From: a virus
DNA: 22,827 nucleotides
Virus record (IMG/VR): IMGVR_UViG_3300047551_003799
Location: 1-22,827 of that record
Strand: one strand, 5' to 3'
A program made the position numbers and the translations under genes. This document shows positions 1 to 7,067 of this stretch, piece after piece (position 1 is the stretch's first letter; every line of letters begins with the position of its first letter). The notes under the pieces were generated by a model. It was given only the letters and a program-made list of their open reading frames with translations. It did not search any database and was not told where the DNA came from.

Positions 1-831
1 ATGAGTATCAAAGATTTGGTTATCACGTCCCGCCGTTTCCTCGACGCATTTATCACCCGAGCGAATAAGGGAGAGTCTGGGATCCGCGTATGGCAAATCG
101 GCCCCGCCGTCGTAGCCTTTCCCGATGACGGGCCCATTGCGTTTTGCACTACTGCCTTGTCGCACCGGTTAGAAGATCGCCCGTTGGAGCTTCGAGGGCA
201 AGCGGTTGGGGCAGTCGCGACTTGGGAGCCTGCGGAGCGCACCGAAAATGACGACAAGTATCGAAAGATGGCCAACCATGTGCTATCTCAGATGCACTCC
301 GAGGCTCCTGTCTCGGTCAACGTCAATCCCAGGCTGCTGTCCGAAGTCCTGGATCTCATGGAAGGTGATTGCGTTTTGGATTTAATCCCTTCCACCGACC
401 CGGCAAAGGCTGACCCATGGCATGTGATCCGGGTGCGTGACGGCCAATCGATTGCCGTTGTGGCCGCAGTCAGCCGTGAAGGGCTGGTCAACACGACCGG
501 GACTTGGTGCGATCGGTATCCGCGTCCCAATGCGGCCCGCCCTGAAATCAACCCGCCCGATGGCTGGGGTTGCATCTCTGATGGCGACTATCCCGAAGAT
601 GGCGACTATTGCACCGTGGCGTTCATGGATGCTCATGGCGAGATCCGGGTGTGTGGCGGAACTTGGTTTGAGATCGCAGAGGACTGGATTTATGGCGAGG
701 GCGGTAGTGCGCTATTTGGTGACATCCCGGTTGACGCGCTTCCCTTCCCTATCTACTGGATTGCAAAACGGCTCTCTGAGTCTGAAGCCATCGCAGCCTT
801 GACCGGACAATCGGAACCCGAACCCTTCTAA
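1..831 (+). CDS. Hypothetical phage protein with possible sliding-clamp-like segment and DUF551-like C-terminus
   Basis: The function is not recognised with confidence. The ATG is the first base of the window, so the true start and ribosome site cannot be checked. The 276-aa protein is soluble, with no signal or membrane segment. Residues about 103-160 (starting VSVNVNPRLLSEVLDLM, then an acidic strand and RVRDGQSIAVVAAV) follow the pattern of the third domain of bacterial DNA polymerase III beta clamps, where an N-x-x-Y/L-L helix precedes strands ending in a conserved VMP-like motif. The C-terminal 90 residues (WGCISDGDYPEDGDYCTVAF, later GGTWFEIAEDW and IYWIAKRL) resemble the DUF551 pattern found in phage early proteins. 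Both assignments are by eye. The gene leads a plus-strand trio that converges on the late operon, which suggests early or accessory expression. Confidence 0.55.
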   Translation: MSIKDLVITSRRFLDAFITRANKGESGIRVWQIGPAVVAFPDDGPIAFCTTALSHRLEDRPLELRGQAVGAVATWEPAERTENDDKYRKMANHVLSQMHSEAPVSVNVNPRLLSEVLDLMEGDCVLDLIPSTDPAKADPWHVIRVRDGQSIAVVAAVSREGLVNTTGTWCDRYPRPNAARPEINPPDGWGCISDGDYPEDGDYCTVAFMDAHGEIRVCGGTWFEIAEDWIYGEGGSALFGDIPVDALPFPIYWIAKRLSESEAIAALTGQSEPEPF

Positions 832-840
832 CCACCTCAC

Positions 841-861
841 GCCGGGCCGCAACGGCCCGGC
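841..861 (+). terminator. Perfect GC-rich hairpin between the first two plus-strand genes
   Basis: GCCGGGCCG and CGGCCCGGC form a perfect 9-bp stem around a CAA loop, starting 10 bases after the preceding stop codon. It is followed by ATTCCC, not a U-tract, so it is not a classic intrinsic terminator. It could be a transcript-stabilising or attenuating hairpin. The next gene's Shine-Dalgarno sequence (AGGAG) starts about 7 bases after the stem and stays free. Confidence 0.5.
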
Positions 862-880
862 ATTCCCAGGAGCATCACCC

Positions 881-1279
881 ATGAGAAAGATAAATCCAAA
901 GTCGCTGGAAAACCTAAAGCTTTCGGAGCGGCGAGGATTGAGCAAGAATTTCCAAATCAAGGTCTCGGAATCCCTTAAAGAGCGCCTTGCTACCGTCCCG
1001 CCGGACGTGATCAGGTCTTGGCTACAAGACAAACTTGATAGTTTTGGTGGCGATACCACGGTTGCCGATGAACTGATCGAGCGCGTCCAAATTGGAATGC
1101 TTGAGGAACTGCCTGAGCTTGAAGACCTTGTTCGCCGGGTGGGAATTGGAAGGGCGATGGCCATCCTGAACGATACGGTGCGCGTTGGAATCTCCGAAGC
1201 CAGCGAAGACTCACTGAATCGGGCCCTGGCCTTGGTTGCCGCCCACCGCCTCGCCTTGATGTTGAATGAACCTGATTAA
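881..1279 (+). CDS. Hypothetical protein, possibly ribbon-helix-helix-like N-terminus
   Basis: A 132-aa soluble protein of unknown function. The ATG follows a good ribosome site (CCAGGAGCATCACCC) and the gene begins 49 bases after the upstream stop, so the two are probably co-transcribed through the intervening hairpin. The N-terminus is basic (KSLENLKLSERRGLSKN) and is followed by FQIKVSESLKERLATVPPDV, a strand-helix pattern reminiscent of ribbon-helix-helix DNA-binding folds. The rest is helical and acidic. The DNA-binding idea is inference from pattern only; no family was recognised. Confidence 0.6.
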   Translation: MRKINPKSLENLKLSERRGLSKNFQIKVSESLKERLATVPPDVIRSWLQDKLDSFGGDTTVADELIERVQIGMLEELPELEDLVRRVGIGRAMAILNDTVRVGISEASEDSLNRALALVAAHRLALMLNEPD

Positions 1280-1295
1280 CTCTTTGGGGCAAGCC

Positions 1296-1619
1296 ATGAA
1301 CAGGACTGAACTCTTGCTGCGATTGACCGAAGCGCTGCTAGCCAATCCTCAATATCAATGGGACGGGCGTGATGTTGCTGCCGTTGTGGAAGATGCCATT
1401 CTGATGGCAGATCGGATTGAGGATGACGCTGCAAGTCAGGACACCGCTGAACTGGACTCGCTTAATCTAGACTCGCTTTCTGAAATCAACCCGGAATTAC
1501 AGGAACAGATTGAGCGTTTCGCAGTTTGGGTTAATTCACTCAAAAAAGATCAAGGGACTGTTCAAAGTCCCTGGAAACTTCCCGGTGTCTTTTTCCGCTC
1601 TAACCCCCCAACGCCCTAG
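1296..1619 (+). CDS. Hypothetical small acidic helical protein
   Basis: A 107-aa protein of unknown function, acidic in the middle (repeated LDSLNLDSLSE), with no membrane segment. I chose the ATG at 1296, preceded by a weak GGGG site, over an upstream in-frame ATG at 1266 that overlaps the previous gene and has no visible ribosome site. The last 20 bases overlap the 3' end of the convergent gpU-like tail gene. The final codons also hold a hairpin that looks like the terminator of the opposing late transcript, so the last 25 or so residues may be shaped by that constraint (they are Pro-rich and low in structure: VQSPWKLPGVFFRSNPPTP). Confidence 0.5.
   Translation: MNRTELLLRLTEALLANPQYQWDGRDVAAVVEDAILMADRIEDDAASQDTAELDSLNLDSLSEINPELQEQIERFAVWVNSLKKDQGTVQSPWKLPGVFFRSNPPTP
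1542..1572 (-). terminator. Probable terminator of the minus-strand late operon
   Basis: Read on the minus strand, AGGGACT-TTGAAC-AGTCCCT forms a perfect 7-bp stem with a 6-base loop (1553-1572), followed after TGATC by six T (1542-1547). It begins 27 bases downstream of the gpU-like stop codon. It lies inside the coding sequence of the opposing plus-strand gene. The 5-base spacing before the T-tract is longer than ideal. Confidence 0.5.
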
Positions 1620-2085
1620 ACAATGCCGCCGCCAAGGCCCCGGTCGCTGACTGCTGGAATGGAGAGAAGTCAAACGCTGCCGACAAATCAGCCGAAGGGG
1701 ACGGGTCGGGTTTCGTTGTTCCCTTCAGCGTCAAATCGACTTTCACCTTCCAGAGCGCCCCATCCGAAAACGTCTGCTCAACATCCGAGTTAAGCGACTC
1801 GATCACGTATTTACCGTTCCAAATCCCTTGGCCCCAAATCAGGTCGAGGGATTTTTGCTCTGAAGCGGCCGCCCGCAATGCCGATAGCCTTGGCTCGATT
1901 GCCCCTTGCTCACAATGAAGATCGAGCGTCACGTCCAGGGTTTCTAAATCCCAACCGCAAGCCTGGATCGCCTGTTGCCGCGCGATCCGGTCATGGGTCG
2001 GGTAAGTCCACTTGGCAGAGTTGCGAACCCCAGTGATTCCGCCCCGTACAGCAAATTCCATCTCACCCAAAAGCAGATAGGCCAT
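1600..2085 (-). CDS. U: Phage tail protein, P2 gpU-like (tail terminator/completion)
   Basis: A 161-aa protein of the P2 gpU type, which caps the distal end of the tail tube in contractile tails. Family features seen: a short N-terminal strand, then W-x-Y-P-T-H-D-R-I-A-R-x-Q-A-I-Q (residues 26-41, matching the W..(N/H)-x-RIG..A-x-Q pattern), a strand of alternating hydrophobics (LETLDVTLDL), IWNGKYVIESLN, and the F-x-D-G-x-x-x-K-V-x-V-D-L-x-L core strand. The C-terminus is Ala-rich and probably flexible. The start ATG has AAGGA about 9 bases upstream. The gene lies beyond a plus-strand moron from the tape measure, so a read-through late transcript would carry antisense of that moron. It is the last gene of the minus-strand block and overlaps the convergent gene by 20 bases. 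Confidence 0.85.
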   Translation of the reverse strand: MAYLLLGEMEFAVRGGITGVRNSAKWTYPTHDRIARQQAIQACGWDLETLDVTLDLHCEQGAIEPRLSALRAAASEQKSLDLIWGQGIWNGKYVIESLNSDVEQTFSDGALWKVKVDLTLKGTTKPDPSPSADLSAAFDFSPFQQSATGALAAALSRALGG

Positions 2086-2139
2086 GTTTCGGTTTCCTTA
2101 AGGTTTGGCTGTAGAGATAGGTAGAGTTTGGATCGTGCT

Positions 2140-2463
2140 ATGAAACGCTGGATCGCCCCGTCGATTGCCTTTGTTGTTGGTGCTGGCTTGGGTGGATTCA
2201 GTCAGCCCAAGCCGATCGCCCCTGTGCCGCCTGAAGATGTTCGGGTTTGGCAGTCGGTCAGAGACGGCTTGAGCCTTGAGGATGTGGAACGAGTGATCGG
2301 AGTCAAGGGTGGTTCGGATGTGGCCAGCACTCAGGGCGCGGTGAAGGTTTTAAATCGCAGTTATCGGATTGGCGATGGGGCGATTACCATCCGCTACGAG
2401 CAAGCCCCGGGGGATGAAGGATTTAAGGTGGCGAATAAATTGATGCTGGATAAGTTTGAGTAG
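2140..2463 (+). CDS. Putative exported BamE/SmpA-like small protein (moron)
   Basis: A 107-aa protein starting MKRWIAPSIAFVVGAGLGGF, a short basic then hydrophobic stretch that fits a signal peptide or N-terminal membrane anchor; there is no lipobox cysteine. The mature part reads VWQSVRDGLSLEDVERVIG, then a glycine-rich turn, SYRIGDGAITIRYEQ and FKVANKLMLDKF. This is the helix-helix-then-strands order of the SmpA/OmlA (BamE) fold. I chose the ATG at 2140; a TTG at 2128 is an alternative. It is the only plus-strand gene inside the tail cluster, has its own terminator, and interrupts tape measure and gpU, which fits a moron (a lysogenic-conversion or superinfection gene). The BamE-like label is inference from pattern. 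Confidence 0.65.
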   Translation: MKRWIAPSIAFVVGAGLGGFSQPKPIAPVPPEDVRVWQSVRDGLSLEDVERVIGVKGGSDVASTQGAVKVLNRSYRIGDGAITIRYEQAPGDEGFKVANKLMLDKFE

Positions 2464-2564
2464 TGCTAGAATAGCGCTACTTGAAGTGGCTATACGCCCC
2501 CCATGGGTGTATTTGTTGGTTGACTTGAAGTGGCCATATGCCCCTCCTACGGGTGTATTGGTTG
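2462..2564 (+). repeat. Tandem hairpin repeats downstream of the moron
   Basis: Two imperfect tandem copies, 2479-2522 (44 bases) and 2523-2564 (42 bases), share ACTTGAAGTGGC and GGGTGTATT blocks with a variable centre. In each, TA(C/T)GCCC pairs with GGGTGTA (one or two G-U pairs) around a different loop: CCCAT in copy 1, CTCCTAC in copy 2. A further short hairpin, AGTGCTA-GAA-TAGCGCT, precedes them at 2462-2478. Conserved stems with differing loops suggest RNA-level structure in the moron's 3' untranslated region or a small RNA. Confidence 0.6.
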
Positions 2565-2585
2565 AATTGAATTGAATTGAATTAA
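2562..2585. repeat. Five-base microsatellite (TTGAA)n
   Basis: Four uninterrupted TTGAA/GAATT-type units plus partial ends lie between the tandem hairpins and the terminator. This is a simple-sequence tract that could change length by slippage, altering the spacing between the hairpins and the terminator. Confidence 0.7.
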
Positions 2586-2588
2586 TCC

Positions 2589-2627
2589 CTCCCGATCGGT
2601 TGTCGCCGATCGGGAGTTTGTTGTTTT
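2589..2627 (+). terminator. Strong intrinsic terminator of the moron transcript
   Basis: CTCCCGATCGG and CCGATCGGGAG form a perfect 11-bp stem around the loop TTGTCG (2589-2616), followed by TTTGTTGTTTT. The T-rich run is present only on the plus strand, so the late transcript coming from the tape measure should read through. The T-tract touches the tape-measure stop codon at 2626. Confidence 0.85.
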
Positions 2628-5600
2628 AGCCATACGCCAGCCTCTGATTCCGCGCTTCATATTCCCGGATCATCCCAAAGAATTTCTCACGCTCTTGCGC
2701 CAGCACCGCCCCCACGCCACTGGTATCGCCCCCATTGATCACGGGCGCGTAGTTGAACACTGATTGGCCGCCGCCCCCTCCAGACGTGGCCATTGCTGGT
2801 GGCATCGGAGCCGGGGTGAGAGCCGGGGACATCACGCCACCCATCCCGCCCATCGGATTCAGGGCAGTACCAATCGTGCCCTGGTATCCCGTCGCGGCCC
2901 GTTGCAGTCCGACGGTAAACACATCAAGCAAGCCAGGGCCGGCCCCTCCAAATTGAGACTTGGAGAACGGCCCATATTTTGCATAGGAGCCAGGGAACGC
3001 ACCTCGAACGGCGGCGGCCGCTGCTGATGCCGCTGCAACCGCTTGGCCAATCCCGGCGGTAATCCCAGCGGCCAAGTTGCTCATCATCGCCATCCCGGCC
3101 GCCTGCATTGAGCCGGCCATGGCTTGGAACGCGGCGGCAATTTGTGCCCCGGCTGCTGAAGCAATCGCTGGCAACTGTGCAAGTTGCGCCTGGATCCCTG
3201 CGATGGCGGCCGCCATAGCCGCTTGAGCCGCTGCCATTGATGACGTGAGCGAAGCGGATAGGGAAGCACCAAACGCAGTCGCTTGAGCCGTGATCGTTGC
3301 AAAGGCCATGGTCATGCTCGCGGCCAACATCATCACTTGGACTTGCACCCCTGTGAAGGCAGTGCTAAAGGCCATCGTCAGGGTAGACCCGATCATGGTT
3401 GCTTGAGCGGTGATGCCGGTGAACGCAGCCCCAAGTTGCGCGGTGAATGCGGCCACTTGGGCCCCGACCTGAGCGAACGCCGTCGTGAATGCCATCGTTA
3501 GAGCCATCCCAATTTGGGTGATGGCTGGCGTGATCGTTGTGGCGATGCCACTAAAAATCGTGCCGATATTGGTGGCGATGGTCGCCATCCCGGTCGTGAT
3601 TGAAGCCATTGCGGCCGTGAACGATGCTGCTAGTTGCGGCCCAAGCGTCATCACTTGCGAGACGATGCCTGCGATTGCCGGGCCGATAGCCATGAGGGGA
3701 GCGGTCAAGGCCGATTGCAGCATCGGGCCGATTGACGACAGGCTAGAGATCAACCCCTGGATCATGGTTTGAGCGCCCGAGAGCATCCCGCTTAGGAACC
3801 CTCCACCACCGCCGCCCCCGATATTCATGGCTCCAGACAAGCTTGCGAAGGCCGCCTTAATACCATTGATCACGCCCATCACGGTTGACTGAATGCTCTG
3901 AACAAACGAGCCAATCCCTGAGAGCGCCCCTTGCAATCCCGACATGATCGAGCTACCCAATCCCGAAAATGCCGACCCGAACGAGGTAACTAGGCTTGCG
4001 AGCATTCCAGGTATTGGGCCAAAGATGCCAGTGATCACCGTGGGGATGGCACTGAATGCCGCTGAAATCAGACCGGGTAATCCCGAGAGCGCACCCGAAA
4101 TCATCCCACCCAGTCCAGAGAACACCGACATCACCATGCTCGGGATGGGTGCAAGGATGCTCATAATAAACCCCGGCAATGCAGTCAATGCACTACCGAT
4201 GGCGCTCATCAGTCCCGACCCGATGCTTGCTAATCCCGAAAAATCCCCACTGAACGCTTGCGCGATCGCATTGCCAAATTCCACAACCGCTGCAATCGCA
4301 TTGACCAGATTCGCAACGAAATCAGCAATGAACCCGTAGGCCGCGCCCAAGGCAGCTCCGATCATCTGCCCAAAGTTTTGGATCCCCGAAAGCGCACCGG
4401 GCCCAAACGCCTGCTGAATCGCAGCCTTGATCGCATTGAACGCAGGGGCCAAGGCCGTACCCAATCGGGAAAAAGCAGCCTTGACCCGATCCAATGCCGG
4501 GCCAAACGATGCCATAAAACCTTTCCCAAACCCGGTGAACAGCGCTGATAGCTGCGGTTGTAGGGCGGCCGCGGCCGCTCCGATTGCCGTGATCGCAGCC
4601 GCAACAGCCAGAATCGGCCCGACCGAAATCCCAGCCAGGGCCGCTCCAATCGCGCCAACCGCAGCCACCACGACCAAAATCCCAGCGCTCAAGGCTGCGA
4701 ACCCTGCAATCATCGCGGTGATGCCAGGATTGGCATTAGCAAAACTGGCCAGCGCCTGAACGACTGATGTGATCGGAGCAAGGATCGAAGCCACCGCAGG
4801 GGCCAAGGCTCCACCCACGTTGATCGCCAACTCGTTTAAGGCGTTCTGGGCTAACTGGACTCTCGCTTTCATGGTGTCGATACGGGCGGCAAATTCAGCT
4901 TGCATCCCGCCGCCCTGCTTGGTCACGTCGTTGGCGCGGGCCATCGTGGCGGCCAATACGTCCATATTTTGGGCAAGTTGCGCGGCCTTCGGTGCGTGGT
5001 TTTTCCCGAACAGTCCGACCAGGGCCGCCTGTCCTTTCAGTCCAGCATCACCTGCCTTGGACAGGATCGACTCAAAAGCCGCAACCGGGCTAACCTCCAT
5101 TGCCTTCATCACGTCTTGGGTGGTTAGCCCGAGATCCGCCAAAGCCGCCGCTTGTTTCGGTGTCGCCTTGTTCAACCCGTTCAATGAAGCGAACATTGAG
5201 TTAAGACCCGTGGCGGCCGATTCCGGGGCCATGCCCAACGAAATCATCGTGGTAGTCAACCCGGCCGCGTCGTTTTCGGTGATCCGCATGGCCTTGGCTG
5301 TACCTGAAAATCGCTGAGTCGCGTTCAGGATTTCCACCTCGGTTGCTGCCGACGTGTTGCCCAAATAGTTGATCATGTCGCCAAACTTTTGGACGCGGGC
5401 AAAGTCAAGCCGCCCGGTCGTTTGGTTCATAAACCCGAACGCGTTTGAAAGCTTACCCAGTCGGGTAGCTGTTTCGCCTGGTGCAATATCGAAGGCCGTG
5501 GACATCTTGGCCGTCGTGTCCACAAACCTGCTGATATCATCCTTCGCAACACCCAAAGACCCGGCCGATTCAGCAATATCGGCTAGCCCCTTTTGGCTGA

Positions 5601-5982
5601 TGGGGATGGTGCGAGACATCGCCTTGATTTCGTTGCCAAGTATTTGGGTGTCTTGGGCGCTCAGTCCGGTGGTCTTCCGAACGGCCGCCATCGCATCTTC
5701 AAATTCTTGGAATGCCTCAAGGCTCCCACCAATCGCCCCGATCACCGGCCGCCCGATTAAGTTTGCAGCCGCATCGAACCCAGCCATCGCGTCGGCGGCC
5801 CGTCCCATCCCGCGCTGCAACCGACCGGCTCCTTTTGCCGCGTCATTCGTTGCACCGCCAACCCCCCTTGCTGCTCTTTCGGTGGCTTTTTGGGCGCGTT
5901 CGAGTTTAGACAAAATGCTGTCGATCTTCGCAGAAGCTTGATCGACAGCATTAATCGTGATTGTCAGTGAAGTGCTAGCCAC
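2626..5982 (-). CDS. Tail tape measure protein (TP901 type)
   Basis: A 1118-aa protein that sets tail length and is threaded through the tube. After an N-terminal coiled coil (residues about 10-45) comes a TP901-type tape measure core at about 80-280, with FEDAMAAVRKTTGLS, AESAGSLGVAKDDISRF and a Gly/Ala-rich helix pattern. Hydrophobic helices follow at about 395-480. The rest is a long low-complexity Ala/Gly/Thr/Met region with repeats, including a 40-residue tandem duplication. The C-terminal 100 residues contain a SYAKYGPFSK motif and a Gly/Pro-rich linker. The start is GTG with AAGGG about 7 bases upstream, overlapping the frameshift extension of the chaperone by 8 bases. At about 0.15 nm per residue the tail would be roughly 165 nm, a rule-of-thumb estimate. 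Confidence 0.93.
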   Translation of the reverse strand: MASTSLTITINAVDQASAKIDSILSKLERAQKATERAARGVGGATNDAAKGAGRLQRGMGRAADAMAGFDAAANLIGRPVIGAIGGSLEAFQEFEDAMAAVRKTTGLSAQDTQILGNEIKAMSRTIPISQKGLADIAESAGSLGVAKDDISRFVDTTAKMSTAFDIAPGETATRLGKLSNAFGFMNQTTGRLDFARVQKFGDMINYLGNTSAATEVEILNATQRFSGTAKAMRITENDAAGLTTTMISLGMAPESAATGLNSMFASLNGLNKATPKQAAALADLGLTTQDVMKAMEVSPVAAFESILSKAGDAGLKGQAALVGLFGKNHAPKAAQLAQNMDVLAATMARANDVTKQGGGMQAEFAARIDTMKARVQLAQNALNELAINVGGALAPAVASILAPITSVVQALASFANANPGITAMIAGFAALSAGILVVVAAVGAIGAALAGISVGPILAVAAAITAIGAAAAALQPQLSALFTGFGKGFMASFGPALDRVKAAFSRLGTALAPAFNAIKAAIQQAFGPGALSGIQNFGQMIGAALGAAYGFIADFVANLVNAIAAVVEFGNAIAQAFSGDFSGLASIGSGLMSAIGSALTALPGFIMSILAPIPSMVMSVFSGLGGMISGALSGLPGLISAAFSAIPTVITGIFGPIPGMLASLVTSFGSAFSGLGSSIMSGLQGALSGIGSFVQSIQSTVMGVINGIKAAFASLSGAMNIGGGGGGGFLSGMLSGAQTMIQGLISSLSSIGPMLQSALTAPLMAIGPAIAGIVSQVMTLGPQLAASFTAAMASITTGMATIATNIGTIFSGIATTITPAITQIGMALTMAFTTAFAQVGAQVAAFTAQLGAAFTGITAQATMIGSTLTMAFSTAFTGVQVQVMMLAASMTMAFATITAQATAFGASLSASLTSSMAAAQAAMAAAIAGIQAQLAQLPAIASAAGAQIAAAFQAMAGSMQAAGMAMMSNLAAGITAGIGQAVAAASAAAAAVRGAFPGSYAKYGPFSKSQFGGAGPGLLDVFTVGLQRAATGYQGTIGTALNPMGGMGGVMSPALTPAPMPPAMATSGGGGGQSVFNYAPVINGGDTSGVGAVLAQEREKFFGMIREYEARNQRLAYG
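3262..3501 (-). repeat. Tandem duplicated 40-residue unit inside the tape measure
   Basis: Two adjacent 40-codon units both start LTMAF(T/S)TAF and end in TAQAT(M/A)(I/F)G(S/A)(T/S), with a diverged middle. This is typical of tape measure growth by duplication and would alter tail length by a fixed step. Confidence 0.65.
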
Positions 5983-6157
5983 GCTTGCCCTTACCCTTAT
6001 TGCGGGCTTTTTCGATTTCCCGGTGCTCTCTTTCCGCGTAGAGCGTCACCTCATGCCACCAATACCGGGCCGCCTTGAACGTCATCCCCCTGACTTCGGT
6101 GAGGGAAAACCCTCCAACCTTGACCAGGGCCAAGACGTGCGACCCGGTTAGGATTCC
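5975..6157 (-). CDS. Frameshift extension of the tail assembly chaperone (E' type)
   Basis: After the chaperone frame (stop at 6148-6150), the -1 frame stays open for 60 codons to a TAG at 5975-5977 that overlaps the tape measure start. The peptide is credible: a GGFSLTEVRGMTFKAARYWW core, then a strongly charged tail (ERE, IEKARNKGKGKRG). It has no good start of its own; the internal ATG has AGGGGG directly against it. A run of five G (minus strand, 6156-6160) places codon GGG over a G, so a peptidyl tRNA could slip back one base and continue into this frame, giving a fusion of about 158 aa. Programmed frameshifting at this exact gene position, just before the tape measure, is established for P2, lambda and many other phages. 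Confidence 0.75.
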   Translation of the reverse strand, partial: GILTGSHVLALVKVGGFSLTEVRGMTFKAARYWWHEVTLYAEREHREIEKARNKGKGKRG

Positions 6158-6450
6158 CCCTCTGGGAATTGCTTGGAGACCGTATTGACGATCATGGTTC
6201 CGTCCTTCAGGGATAGCGTCCGGTATTGCTCGTAAGTGAGCGGCTGCCCATCAATTGTCACTAGCCGCGTAATCAGGAACGCCAGCACCTTTTGTTGTTT
6301 GCCACCGCTCTCGATTTGTGCGGCCTCAAGGTCAGCCATCGTGCCCTCGCGGATCACAGCCACCCGCCCAGAAGGAAGCGTGATCGCTTGATCGCCCGGA
6401 TTGAGCACTTGAGTTTCAATCGCTTGGGTGGTCTCTAACTCTTTCGCCAC
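6148..6450 (-). CDS. Tail assembly chaperone, P2 gpE / Mu gp41 type
   Basis: A 100-aa protein between the tail tube and tape measure genes, the conserved place for the tail assembly chaperone that binds the tape measure during tube assembly. The sequence shows the family plan: a short N-terminal strand region (ITLPSGRVAVIREGTMADL), central helix, then LAFLITRLVTIDGQPLTYEQ, with the conserved idea of 'initiate on a target gene product, one helix pair, one acidic tail'. The start is GTG with a strong AAGGAG 8 bases upstream. The reading frame ends in EGES, with a G5 slippery run two codons before the stop leading to the -1 extension. Confidence 0.8.
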   Translation of the reverse strand: MAKELETTQAIETQVLNPGDQAITLPSGRVAVIREGTMADLEAAQIESGGKQQKVLAFLITRLVTIDGQPLTYEQYRTLSLKDGTMIVNTVSKQFPEGES

Positions 6451-6469
6451 GGTCTCAACTCCTTAAAAA

Positions 6470-7015
6470 CTAAGCAACGTTACCCAGCACGGCCCCTTGG
6501 ATTCCCAAGTTGGCCCTCATCCGTTCGAGCAAGTCCACACCCTTGACCCGATAAATGTTGGCGGCCACATCGAGCGCTAAAATCTCTTGCCCGTCGTAGG
6601 TCTTGGAGTAGTAAGTGGGGTTCATCACATATTCCCACTCAGCCAACTCACCACCCGACAGGTCGCCTCCTGGGGTTTCTTTGAAGCGACCGCGCAAGAC
6701 CACAATCAACGGTTTTTCATCGGCTAAAACGCCGCCGCGATAGATTTCCACGTTTTTGCGAACAATCAGTTCGTGCTGATTGATGTGATCGCAAGCGGCC
6801 GCGTCAAGTTCAGGATGGTAACTGGTGCATGTGATCGTGGATTCCAGTGGCTCCATCTTCAGGCGATACTCTGGTTTTCCGATCAAGGCCAGCGAAGCAT
6901 CTTCCTCGGTCTCGGTCTCGATTGTGGGCAATTCGATTTCATCGATTACCCCGTCAAGCAAAACACCGTTCAGGCGAGCTGAGGCGCGGACAATTTTTCC
7001 AATATCTACTGACAT
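6470..7015 (-). CDS. FII: Major tail tube protein (P2 gpFII type)
   Basis: A 181-aa tail tube subunit whose hexamers stack inside the sheath. The start of the family pattern is visible: a short helix, LNGVLLDGVIDEIELP (residues about 15-30), then an acidic loop and EYRLKMEPLESTITCTSYHPEL. The second half has IVVLRGRFKETPGG and WEYVMNPTYYSKTYDGQEIL, matching the strand arrangement of tube proteins that end with a helix. The ATG is preceded by GGAGGG at about 9 bases. In Mu and P2 the tube gene directly follows the sheath gene; here two membrane-protein genes separate them. Confidence 0.88.
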   Translation of the reverse strand: MSVDIGKIVRASARLNGVLLDGVIDEIELPTIETETEEDASLALIGKPEYRLKMEPLESTITCTSYHPELDAAACDHINQHELIVRKNVEIYRGGVLADEKPLIVVLRGRFKETPGGDLSGGELAEWEYVMNPTYYSKTYDGQEILALDVAANIYRVKGVDLLERMRANLGIQGAVLGNVA

Positions 7016-7067
7016 GGGCTAGCCCTCCACTGGGTCTATTGTTGTTGAGTCGCAAAGATTTGAGGGG

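Noticed and set aside
712-1164. Minus-strand open frame of 150 codons across the first two plus-strand genes
   Set aside because: Crosses the intergenic hairpin; its translation is low-complexity (Ser/Arg-rich). The plus-strand genes have better ribosome sites and composition.
2479-2564. CRISPR-like array
   Set aside because: Only two adjacent copies without spacers; the copies differ within the repeat, so this is a tandem duplication.
4769-5317. Plus-strand open frame of 182 codons opposite the tape measure
   Set aside because: Antisense shadow of an Ala/Gly-rich minus-strand gene; no independent support.
5369-5941. Plus-strand open frame of 190 codons opposite the tape measure N-terminus
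   Set aside because: Antisense to a well-supported TP901 tape measure core. Its translation is low-complexity (S, A, P rich) and no ribosome site or family was seen.
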